Positions 46,164 through 54,274 of a stretch of DNA of 64,000 nucleotides are shown here, in pieces. The notes under the pieces were generated by a model that was given only the letters and a program-made list of their open reading frames with translations, ran no database searches and was not told where the DNA came from. The position numbers and the translations under genes are program-made. The DNA is from Escherichia boydii. GTDB lineage: Bacteria > Pseudomonadota > Gammaproteobacteria > Enterobacterales > Enterobacteriaceae. The DNA is taken from the NCBI GenBank assembly GCA_041890495.1, contig CP169086.1, positions 1,984,001 through 2,048,000 of the forward strand, in the 5' to 3' direction. Numbering within the stretch: the stretch's first letter is position 1; each line of letters begins with the position of its first letter.

Positions 46164-47564
46164 ATGAGCGTTGTGCCTGTAGCCGACGTACTCCAGGGCC
46201 GTGTAGCCGTTGACAGCGAAGTCACCGTGCGCGGATGGGTACGTACCCGCCGAGATTCAAAAGCTGGCATCTCCTTCCTCGCCGTTTATGACGGTTCCTG
46301 CTTTGATCCTGTACAGGCTGTCATCAATAATTCTCTGCCCAATTACAATGAAGACGTCCTGCGTCTGACCACCGGCTGCTCGGTCATTGTGACGGGTAAA
46401 GTCGTGGCGTCGCCGGGCCAGGGGCAACAATTTGAAATTCAGGCCAGCAAGGTTGAAGTTGCTGGTTGGGTTGAAGATCCAGACACTTACCCGATGGCGG
46501 CAAAACGCCACAGCATTGAGTATCTGCGTGAAGTCGCTCACCTGCGTCCGCGCACAAACCTGATTGGTGCCGTCGCGCGCGTTCGCCATACGCTGGCGCA
46601 GGCGCTGCATCGCTTCTTTAACGAGCAGGGATTCTTCTGGGTTTCAACGCCACTGATTACCGCATCTGATACCGAAGGTGCAGGCGAAATGTTCCGCGTT
46701 TCTACGCTGGATCTGGAAAACCTGCCGCGTAACGATCAGGGCAAAGTGGATTTCGACAAAGACTTCTTTGGTAAAGAGTCTTTCCTGACCGTATCTGGCC
46801 AGTTGAACGGCGAAACCTACGCTTGCGCATTGTCCAAAATTTATACCTTCGGCCCGACTTTCCGTGCTGAAAACTCCAACACCAGCCGTCACCTGGCGGA
46901 ATTCTGGATGCTGGAGCCGGAAGTGGCGTTTGCTAACCTGAACGATATTGCGGGTCTGGCTGAAGCCATGCTGAAATATGTCTTCAAAGCGGTTCTCGAA
47001 GAACGCGCTGACGACATGAAATTCTTCGCTGAACGCGTAGATAAAGATGCCGTTTCACGTCTGGAACGCTTCATTGAAGCCGATTTTGCGCAGGTGGATT
47101 ATACCGACGCAGTGACCATTCTCGAAAACTGCGGCAGGAAGTTTGAAAACCCGGTTTACTGGGGAGTCGATCTCTCTTCTGAGCATGAGCGTTATCTGGC
47201 GGAAGAACACTTTAAAGCACCGGTAGTGGTTAAAAACTATCCGAAAGATATTAAAGCGTTCTATATGCGCCTTAACGAAGACGGTAAAACCGTTGCGGCT
47301 ATGGACGTTCTGGCTCCGGGCATCGGTGAGATCATTGGTGGCTCCCAGCGTGAAGAACGTCTGGACGTGCTGGACGAGCGTATGCTGGAAATGGGCCTGA
47401 ATAAAGAAGATTACTGGTGGTATCGCGATCTGCGTCGCTACGGTACTGTTCCGCATTCAGGTTTCGGTCTTGGTTTTGAACGTCTGATTGCTTACGTAAC
47501 TGGCGTGCAAAACGTACGTGATGTGATTCCGTTCCCACGTACTCCGCGTAACGCCAGCTTCTAA
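46164..47564 (+). CDS. asnS: AsnS, asparaginyl-tRNA synthetase
   Basis: A 466-residue class IIb synthetase, start at 46164 ([20 protein letters not shown]) after AGAGAG. The N-terminal OB-fold binds the anticodon ([23 protein letters not shown]). Motif 2 is [21 protein letters not shown] and motif 3 is [16 protein letters not shown]-12-like throughout. Followed by a terminator and the ompF control region. Confidence 0.97.
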
Positions 47565-47577
47565 TTTAGCGTCTTCA

Positions 47578-47605
47578 AGAGCCAGCGCCCGCTGGCTCTT
47601 TTTTT
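47578..47605 (+). terminator. asnS terminator
   Basis: AGAGCCAGCG / CGCTGGCTCT stem followed by T7. Confidence 0.9.
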
Positions 47606-48166
47606 ATCTTTTCTGTCAAGTTATCTGTTTGTTAAGTCAAGCAATCTATTTGCAACCCCGCCATAACGATCATCCTGTTACGGAATATTACATTGCAACA
47701 TTTACGCGCAAAAACTAATCCGCATTCTTATTGCGGATTAGTTTTTTCTTAGCTAATAGCACAATTTTCATACTATTTTTTGGCATTCTGGATGTCTGAA
47801 AGAAGATTTTGTGCCAGGTCGATAAAGTTTCCATCAGAAACAAAATTTCCGTTTAGTTAATTTAAATATAAGGAAATCATATAAATAGATTAAAATTGCT
47901 GTAAATATCATCACGTCTCTATGGAAATATGACGGTGTTCACAAAGTTCCTTAAATTTTACTTTTGGTTACATATTTTTTCTTTTTGAAACCAAATCTTT
48001 ATCTTTGTAGCACTTTCACGGTAGCGAAACATTAGTTTGAATGGAAAGATGCCTGCAGACACATAAAGACACCAAACTCTCATCAATAGTTCCGTAAATT
48101 TTTATTGACAGAACTTATTGACGGCAGTGGCAGGTGTCATAAAAAAAACCATGAGGGTAATAAATA
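47606..48166 (+). promoter_or_regulatory. ompF control region, OmpR sites and MicF target
   Basis: 560 bp without a gene. The AT-rich stretch with repeated TTAC/GAAACC-type motifs at about 47,950-48,030 is the OmpR site cluster of E. coli ompF; the promoter follows at about 48,030-48,060, giving a leader near 110 nt. AACCATGAGGGTAATAAATA (from 48149) just before the ATG is the region paired by the small RNA MicF. The whole leader looks like E. coli, although most of the porin behind it is not. Confidence 0.75.
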
Positions 48167-49273
48167 ATGATGAAGCGCAATATTCTGGCAGTGATCGTCC
48201 CTGCTCTGTTAGTAGCAGGTACTGCAAACGCTGCAGAAATCTATAACAAAGATGGCAACAAACTGGACTTCTACGGGAAAGTTAACGCCGAGCACGATTT
48301 CGTGACTTCCGGTGATAACACCAACAATAACGACGCTACCTACGCGCAGATCGGTTTCAAAGGCGAAACTCAGATCAACGACCAGCTGACCGGTTACGGC
48401 CAGTGGGAATACCGTTTCCTGGCTAACCAGGCTGAAAATGGTACTCAGACTAACAAAAACCGTCTGGCATTCGCTGGCCTGAAAGCGGGCGATGCTGGCA
48501 GCATCGACTACGGTCGTAACTACGGTATCGTTTACGACGTAGAATCATACACCGATATGGCGCCGTCCTTCTCAGGTATGACCTGGGGCGGTAACTATGT
48601 TGATAACTTTATGACCAGCCGCAGCACCGGTCTGCTTACCTACCGTAACAGCAACTTCTTCGGTCTGGTTGACGGCCTGAGCCTGGGCGTTCAGTACCAG
48701 GGCAAAAACGACCGTGCTGACGTTAAAACCTCTAACGGTGACGGCGTAGGCTACTCTCTGGGTTACGACTTCGGCGAAGGTTTCGGTGCAATCGCATCTT
48801 ACAGCAACGCTAACCGTACTCTGAACCAGAAAGCTGATGGGGAAGGTGATAAAGCTGAAGCATGGGGTGTTGGTCTGAAATACGACGCTAACAACATCTA
48901 CCTGGCAACCACCTATGCAGAAACCCGTAACACCACCCGTACCGGTTCTAACGGTGACGCTGGCTTCGCTAACAAAACGCAGAACTTCGAAGTGGTTGCA
49001 CAGTACCAGTTCGATTTCGGCCTGCGTCCAGCAATCTCCTACGTGCAGACCAAAGGTAAAGACCTGGCTGCCGTCAATGGCTTCAGCGGTGGCGATGCAG
49101 ACCTGGCTAAATTCATCCAGGTTGGTACCACTTACTACTTCAACAAAAACTTCAACGTGTGGGCTGACTACTACATCAACCTGCTGGACAAAGACTCCGA
49201 CTACGCGAAAGCTGTTGGCGGTCTGAACGGCAACGACGATATGGCTGCTGTAGGTGTGACTTACCAGTTCTAA
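48167..49273 (+). CDS. ompF: OmpF-type porin, chimeric
   Basis: A 368-residue trimeric general porin with signal peptide MMKRNILAVIVPALLVAGTA-NA. The leader, signal peptide and first mature residues (AEIYNKDGNK) are E. coli OmpF, but from LDFYGKVNAEHDFVTSG on the protein is a different OmpF-group porin of another enteric genus: loops are strongly changed, including the constriction loop 3 region (YGIVYDVESYTDMAPSFSGMTWGGNYVDN). The C-terminal Phe needed for assembly is present (VTYQF). OmpF porins let small hydrophilic solutes and many antibiotics through. The switch is near 48,260; E. coli-like sequence resumes near 49,380. Confidence 0.94.
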   Translation: MMKRNILAVIVPALLVAGTANAAEIYNKDGNKLDFYGKVNAEHDFVTSGDNTNNNDATYAQIGFKGETQINDQLTGYGQWEYRFLANQAENGTQTNKNRLAFAGLKAGDAGSIDYGRNYGIVYDVESYTDMAPSFSGMTWGGNYVDNFMTSRSTGLLTYRNSNFFGLVDGLSLGVQYQGKNDRADVKTSNGDGVGYSLGYDFGEGFGAIASYSNANRTLNQKADGEGDKAEAWGVGLKYDANNIYLATTYAETRNTTRTGSNGDAGFANKTQNFEVVAQYQFDFGLRPAISYVQTKGKDLAAVNGFSGGDADLAKFIQVGTTYYFNKNFNVWADYYINLLDKDSDYAKAVGGLNGNDDMAAVGVTYQF

Positions 49274-49303
49274 TCAGAACACCACTTTGTTATATGCTTA
49301 ATG

Positions 49304-49328
49304 AACAGGGCTTCGGCCCTGTTTTTTT
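49304..49328 (+). terminator. ompF terminator
   Basis: ACAGGGC / GCCCTGT stem with TTCG loop followed by T7. Confidence 0.9.
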
Positions 49329-49457
49329 ATGCGTGACAGAAAATAATGGCGACTTTTGAAAAGCCGCACGCTTTTCGTCGCAAACGGTTGGAATTTTGTA
49401 AATCTCCCGTTACCCTGATAGCGGACTTCCCTTCTGTAACCATAATGGAACCTCGTC

Positions 49458-50648
49458 ATGTTTGAGAACATTACCGCCGCTCCTGCCGACCCGATTCTGG
49501 GCCTGGCCGATCTGTTTCGTGCCGATGAACGTCCCGGCAAAATTAACCTCGGGATTGGTGTCTATAAAGATGAGACGGGCAAAACCCCGGTACTGACCAG
49601 CGTGAAAAAGGCTGAACAGTATCTGCTCGAAAATGAAACCACCAAAAATTACCTCGGCATTGACGGCATCCCTGAATTTGGTCGCTGCACTCAGGAACTG
49701 CTGTTTGGTAAAGGTAGCGCCCTGATCAATGACAAACGTGCTCGCACGGCACAGACTCCGGGGGGCACTGGCGCACTACGCGTAGCTGCCGATTTCCTGG
49801 CAAAAAATACCAGCGTTAAGCGAGTGTGGGTGAGCAACCCAAGCTGGCCGAACCATAAGAGCGTCTTTAACTCTGCAGGTCTGGAAGTTCGTGAATACGC
49901 TTATTATGATGCGGAAAATCACACTCTTGACTTCGATGCACTGATTAACAGCCTGAATGAAGCTCAGGCTGGCGACGTAGTGCTGTTCCATGGCTGCTGC
50001 CATAACCCAACCGGTATCGACCCTACGCTGGAACAATGGCAGACACTGGCACAACTCTCCGTTGAGAAAGGCTGGTTACCGCTGTTTGACTTCGCTTACC
50101 AGGGTTTTGCCCGTGGTCTGGAAGAAGATGCTGAAGGACTGCGCGCTTTCGCGGCTATGCATAAAGAGCTGATTGTTGCCAGTTCCTACTCTAAAAACTT
50201 TGGCCTGTACAACGAGCGTGTTGGCGCTTGTACTCTGGTTGCTGCCGACAGTGAAACCGTTGATCGCGCATTCAGCCAAATGAAAGCGGCGATTCGCGCT
50301 AACTACTCTAACCCACCAGCACACGGCGCTTCTGTTGTTGCCACCATCCTGAGCAACGATGCGTTACGTGCGATTTGGGAACAAGAGCTGACTGATATGC
50401 GCCAGCGTATTCAGCGTATGCGTCAGTTGTTCGTCAATACGCTGCAGGAAAAAGGCGCAAACCGCGACTTCAGCTTTATCATCAAACAGAACGGCATGTT
50501 CTCCTTCAGTGGCCTGACAAAAGAACAAGTGCTGCGTCTGCGCGAAGAGTTTGGCGTATATGCGGTTGCTTCTGGTCGCGTAAATGTGGCCGGGATGACA
50601 CCAGATAACATGGCTCCGCTGTGCGAAGCGATTGTGGCAGTGCTGTAA
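49458..50648 (+). CDS. aspC: AspC, aspartate aminotransferase
   Basis: A 396-residue class I PLP aminotransferase identical to K-12 from memory. The PLP Lys lies in ASSYSKNFGLYNERVGA, and HGCCHNPTGIDPT and the substrate-binding Arg of the C-terminal domain are present. It makes aspartate from oxaloacetate and glutamate and also acts on aromatic keto acids. It lies after ompF with its own promoter region, and a hairpin and REP elements follow. Confidence 0.98.
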   Translation: MFENITAAPADPILGLADLFRADERPGKINLGIGVYKDETGKTPVLTSVKKAEQYLLENETTKNYLGIDGIPEFGRCTQELLFGKGSALINDKRARTAQTPGGTGALRVAADFLAKNTSVKRVWVSNPSWPNHKSVFNSAGLEVREYAYYDAENHTLDFDALINSLNEAQAGDVVLFHGCCHNPTGIDPTLEQWQTLAQLSVEKGWLPLFDFAYQGFARGLEEDAEGLRAFAAMHKELIVASSYSKNFGLYNERVGACTLVAADSETVDRAFSQMKAAIRANYSNPPAHGASVVATILSNDALRAIWEQELTDMRQRIQRMRQLFVNTLQEKGANRDFSFIIKQNGMFSFSGLTKEQVLRLREEFGVYAVASGRVNVAGMTPDNMAPLCEAIVAVL

Positions 50649-50664
50649 GCATTAAAAACAATGA

Positions 50665-50684
50665 AGCCCGCTGAAAAGCGGGCT
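50665..50684 (+). terminator. Hairpin after aspC
   Basis: AGCCCGCT / AGCGGGCT with a GAAA loop. No T-run follows, so it is a weak terminator or mRNA end. Confidence 0.6.
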
Positions 50685-50708
50685 GAGACTGATGACAAAC
50701 GTAACATT

Positions 50709-50807
50709 GCCTGATGCGCTACGCTTATCAGGCCTACGCGTCCCCTGCAATATTTTGAATTTGCACGATTTTGTAGGCCGGATAAGGCGCTCGTGCCGCA
50801 TCCGGCA
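50709..50807. repeat. E. coli-type REP pair (BIME)
   Basis: GCCTGATGCGCTACGCTTAT followed by CAGGCCTACG (50709-50738), and GTAGGCCGGATAAGGCGC to GCCGCATCCGGC (50773-50807), are two REP units of the classic E. coli type in opposite orientation. K-12 has a BIME between aspC and gloC. They differ from the two REP elements at 6.1 and 15.7 kb. Confidence 0.9.
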
Positions 50808-50837
50808 TAAACAAAGCGCACTTTGCCAGAAATCCAG

Positions 50838-50863
50838 GCCCGCATTAAAAGCGGGCTTTTTTA
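50838..50863 (+). terminator. Second hairpin between aspC and gloC
   Basis: GCCCGC / GCGGGC stem followed by T6 on the plus strand; likely the true end of the aspC transcript. Confidence 0.7.
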
Positions 50864-50869
50864 TGTGCC

Positions 50870-51517
50870 TTACCAGACGGGCATTTCGTCTTGCAGGAAG
50901 GGATTATGCAGGCGTTCATAACCAAGTGTGGATAATGGTCCGTGACCCGGAATAAATGTCACGTCATCCCCCAGTGGCAGCAATTTATCTTTGATTGAAG
51001 AAATCAGTTGATTATGATCGCCACGCGGGAAGTCACTGCGCCCTACTCCGCCTTTGAAAATAACATCGCCAGAAATCAGCAGCTTTGCCCGATCATCAAA
51101 AAACACTACATGACCCGGCGTATGCCCAGGGCAATGTAACACCTGTAAAGTCACATTCCCTATGCTGATGGTATCGCCTTCGTTCAGCCAACGATCTGGC
51201 GTCAGCGGCTGGCACTCTTCCAGACCAAACATACGACTTTGCGCAGGCAAGCCTTGCAGCCAGAACTCATCTTCTTTTTCCGGGCCAAAAACTGGCACGC
51301 CGTAATGTTGCGCCAGTTCCGCCGCTGCGCCAACGTGGTCCAGATGACCATGCGTCAGCAGGATCTGCATCAGTGTCAGGCCGCTGTCATCAACTTCCTG
51401 TTTGATTTTTTCCGCATCGCCGCCAGGATCGACCAGTGCGGCCAGACGGGTTTGTTCACACCAGATTAATGAACAGTTCTGGGAGAATGCGGTGACCGGA
51501 ATAATACGATAGTTCAT
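50870..51517 (-). CDS. gloC: GloC (YcbL), type II glyoxalase
   Basis: A 215-residue metallo-beta-lactamase-fold hydrolase. The metal motif THGHLDHVG (HxHxDH), HCPGHTPGH and the late GHG (PGHGPLS) are all present. It hydrolyses S-lactoylglutathione as the second glyoxalase step, clearing methylglyoxal; mgsA, which makes methylglyoxal, is elsewhere in the window. K-12-like. Same strand as ycbK and ldtD. Confidence 0.96.
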   Translation of the reverse strand: MNYRIIPVTAFSQNCSLIWCEQTRLAALVDPGGDAEKIKQEVDDSGLTLMQILLTHGHLDHVGAAAELAQHYGVPVFGPEKEDEFWLQGLPAQSRMFGLEECQPLTPDRWLNEGDTISIGNVTLQVLHCPGHTPGHVVFFDDRAKLLISGDVIFKGGVGRSDFPRGDHNQLISSIKDKLLPLGDDVTFIPGHGPLSTLGYERLHNPFLQDEMPVW

Positions 51518-51543
51518 ACTGCCCCTGTTTCGTTAAGCGATTG

Positions 51544-52092
51544 CTACCAGTGCCGTGCTGGCCCGGTATCAATATGCACAAAGTTACTACGTGGGTAATA
51601 TCCTACACCACCTGCGCGCATAGATAACGCGGCTTTGCGAATATTGCTTAACGCGATACCTTCAATATGGAAATCCATCGCCTGGCCTTTAGTGTGATAG
51701 CTTTTCTTCGCTACTCCACGGCTGCGGGCGCGTAGTTCATTGTTGGTATCAATAGAACGATAACCGGAAATGAGTTGCACCGGTTTGCGCGTGCCTAACA
51801 ACCCTTGCAGGCGATACAACTGGTCGAATAATCCTGGGTCGATGGACTTTATTTTGTTCGCGCGGTAATCGCGGAAAAAATGGTTAAGTTTTGCCAATTC
51901 TTCCTGAATATAGCCTCTGCCATCGAAAAACTCCGCTTTGATTGACTCTCCGGTATGAAGATTATTGAGTGTCAAAATGCGCGGGCGTGGGGTAGAGAGT
52001 GTTGCAAACGCAGGGGTCGGCAGGATGGCGGCACCGAGTGCAACGCCACCAAGCGCCAGCAATTTGCGGCGATTAGCGTCGAATTTGTCCAT
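51544..52092 (-). CDS. ycbK: YcbK, Tat-exported M15-type peptidase-like protein
   Basis: A 182-residue protein starting at 52092. The N-terminus MDKFDANRRKLLALGGVALGAA is a twin-arginine signal (NRRKLLALGG), with a cleavage site near AFA. The DUF882/peptidase M15-like domain keeps the metal residues in SGYRSIDTN, SYHTKGQAMDFHIEG and FVHIDTG. It probably cuts or trims peptidoglycan peptides in the periplasm; it follows the L,D-transpeptidase gene ldtD on the same strand. K-12-like. Confidence 0.94.
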   Translation of the reverse strand: MDKFDANRRKLLALGGVALGAAILPTPAFATLSTPRPRILTLNNLHTGESIKAEFFDGRGYIQEELAKLNHFFRDYRANKIKSIDPGLFDQLYRLQGLLGTRKPVQLISGYRSIDTNNELRARSRGVAKKSYHTKGQAMDFHIEGIALSNIRKAALSMRAGGVGYYPRSNFVHIDTGPARHW

Positions 52093-52272
52093 GATAATCA
52101 AGTCTACAGGTCAATGTTATCGTTTATATGCACTTCTGGCGCACAAGAGGCACCTTAACCGCCCGTAAAGCAGACGTCAAGATGACTCAACCCCAGCAGT
52201 GACGGGGGCTGCAGAGAATCGCCCCCAATCATGCTAATTATTACGACAACTGATTTCCCCGAACTACTTCAT

Positions 52273-54096
52273 TTACCTGATTAATTGTTCCGCTTTCGAT
52301 ACGATTTGCGAGCTGGATCGCGCAGGCAGATCATAATTGTAAATATCTGTACGATACTGGGTACGACCATCTGCACCAACAAAGGCCGTCAGGTAGTAGA
52401 GATTCACCGGAATCGACTGCCGAATATTGACGTAACGTGTATCACCCTGCTTCAGCGCATCAGAAATACGTTTGTCATTCCAGCCTGCATCCTGCAACAG
52501 CATATTCGCCAGATCGGAAGCTTTATTCACTCGTACACAGCCTGAGCTCAATGCGCGTGTATCACGCTTGAACAGATTGTGGTTCGGCGTGTCATGCAAA
52601 TAAATGGCCTCTGAACTCGGCATATTGAATTTATAGCGCCCCAGCGAGTTCCGTGGGCCTGGAGCCTGCTGGAAGCGGAACGGTAAATTCGAGGCCGTGA
52701 TTGTAGACCAGTCAACCTGCCATGGGTCAATCGCTTCTCTGCTGTTCCAGCCGCGCATCACCGTATAGCCATGGCTTTCGAGATATCCCGGATCGTTGCG
52801 CACTTTTGGCAGAATATCTTTGCGTGCCAGAGTTGGAGGTACGTTCCACGGCGGGTTTACCACTACGTTGTTAAGGGCACTGCTCATCATCGGCGTTTTG
52901 CGATCGGGGCGACCGACAATGACTCGCGAATCCAGCACCTGATTGCCGTTCTGATAGTAGACCAGCGAATAGGCCGGAATGTTAACCATGATCCCGGTAG
53001 AAAGCTCTGTTGGCAGCAAGCGCAATCGCTGGATGTTGAGAGCCAACACGCCAGCACGCTGGGCGGGCGTTACGTTCAGCCAGTCGCGCGTCGTCTGGCC
53101 AATGACGCCATCGGCCCCCAGCCCCTGAGCGGCCTGGAACTGTTTAACAGCCGCAACCAGCTCGCGATCGTAAGCCGCAGGTTTGTTGCTCAGGACAACG
53201 GCTTTCTTCTCTTTTACTGGAGCTGACGGGCTGACGACGACGCTTTGTGGATCATCGCCCGGGAGAGCAATCTTTGGCCCGCCATCAAGAAGACCGGAAC
53301 GCAACAGGATCTCGCGCAGAGCAGGCACATCGCTGCTCCACTGCCCTGGACGCAGCGTCGCGGTACCGCGCATCTGCGGCCATGGGCGCGAGTCGCCCAC
53401 CAGCGCGAGGAGCGACTGGTGCAGAGTGGCATATTGTGGATGCGCCGGTGCGAGGCTGGCGATAAAGCGCGGCAGTTCGCCGTTATCCAGCGCTAACTGC
53501 CACTGGTTAATCACCGACAGCGCCGGCGTCGCCAGCCTGTGCGGCTTATCGCTGTACAGCCAGCGGTTGCCGTTGACCGGAATGCCCGCCACGTACTGCA
53601 GGTAGCCCATCATGGCATCGGAAAGCACCACGTCCCGCGCCTGCCCGGTGACGGCAGGATCGGTTAACAGCTCAACCCACTTTGTAAACTGCGGCTGAAA
53701 TCCTGCAATCGCGACTTCAGCCAGCTGCTGCTGGAAGGCGCGCACGGCATCGCGGTTTTCCCACATCGGTTTCATATCGCGGGCGGCATAGAGGAGCGTG
53801 AGCTGATTGAGATAGACAGGCGTGTAGCCTGACGGCAGCTCTGACTGCAGCTGCTGACTGAGCGATTCGGCGTCGATGCCTTCCGGCAGCGGTTTAATAC
53901 CGGCCATGATAGCCGTTGCCGGAGACTGGTCCAGCGGCTGGGACAACGACGTTGGCTGCGTGCCTGTCGTTGCCGAGCTGTCAGTCGGCACAATTTCAGG
54001 CTCGTCGGCCTGGGCGGTTAACAGCGGAGCAAACATCACTGCCAGGCATAAACTCAGCGCAGACAGCTGACGACCACATTTTTTCTTAAGCAACAT
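52273..54096 (-). CDS. ldtD: LdtD (YcbB), L,D-transpeptidase, chimeric
   Basis: A 607-residue YkuD-family enzyme with signal peptide, a scaffold domain, a peptidoglycan-binding domain (AAVKQFQAAQGLGADGVIGQTTRDWLNV) and a C-terminal catalytic domain with HDTPNHNLFKRDTRALSSGCVRV, including the catalytic Cys. It forms 3-3 cross-links in peptidoglycan and can bypass beta-lactam-blocked transpeptidases. K-12 LdtD has about 615 residues. The N-terminal roughly 335 residues are diverged (different linker, shorter by eight), while from DWLNVTPAQRAGVLALNIQ on the sequence looks identical to K-12. The switch lies near 53,070 and is in frame. Confidence 0.95.
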   Translation of the reverse strand: MLLKKKCGRQLSALSLCLAVMFAPLLTAQADEPEIVPTDSSATTGTQPTSLSQPLDQSPATAIMAGIKPLPEGIDAESLSQQLQSELPSGYTPVYLNQLTLLYAARDMKPMWENRDAVRAFQQQLAEVAIAGFQPQFTKWVELLTDPAVTGQARDVVLSDAMMGYLQYVAGIPVNGNRWLYSDKPHRLATPALSVINQWQLALDNGELPRFIASLAPAHPQYATLHQSLLALVGDSRPWPQMRGTATLRPGQWSSDVPALREILLRSGLLDGGPKIALPGDDPQSVVVSPSAPVKEKKAVVLSNKPAAYDRELVAAVKQFQAAQGLGADGVIGQTTRDWLNVTPAQRAGVLALNIQRLRLLPTELSTGIMVNIPAYSLVYYQNGNQVLDSRVIVGRPDRKTPMMSSALNNVVVNPPWNVPPTLARKDILPKVRNDPGYLESHGYTVMRGWNSREAIDPWQVDWSTITASNLPFRFQQAPGPRNSLGRYKFNMPSSEAIYLHDTPNHNLFKRDTRALSSGCVRVNKASDLANMLLQDAGWNDKRISDALKQGDTRYVNIRQSIPVNLYYLTAFVGADGRTQYRTDIYNYDLPARSSSQIVSKAEQLIR

Positions 54097-54230
54097 CCCT
54101 TGCCCCCTGTTTTCACGACATGCCCATCACGTTGGGGCTTTATTTCATTATAGGTAGACGGCTAAGCTGTTGCCTTACCTTATGTAAAGAAGTTTAAAGA
54201 TAACGCAGCCCCAAGCACAAGTTAAGTTTA

Positions 54231-54262
54231 AAAAAAAAGCGGCGCCAGTGCGCCGCTTCGGG
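54231..54262 (-). terminator. mukFEB operon terminator
   Basis: On the minus strand GAAGCGGCGCACTGGCGCCG and CTTTTTTTTT give a strong stem and T-run 12 bp after the mukB stop. Confidence 0.88.
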
Positions 54263-54274
54263 TCAGAAGACGCT

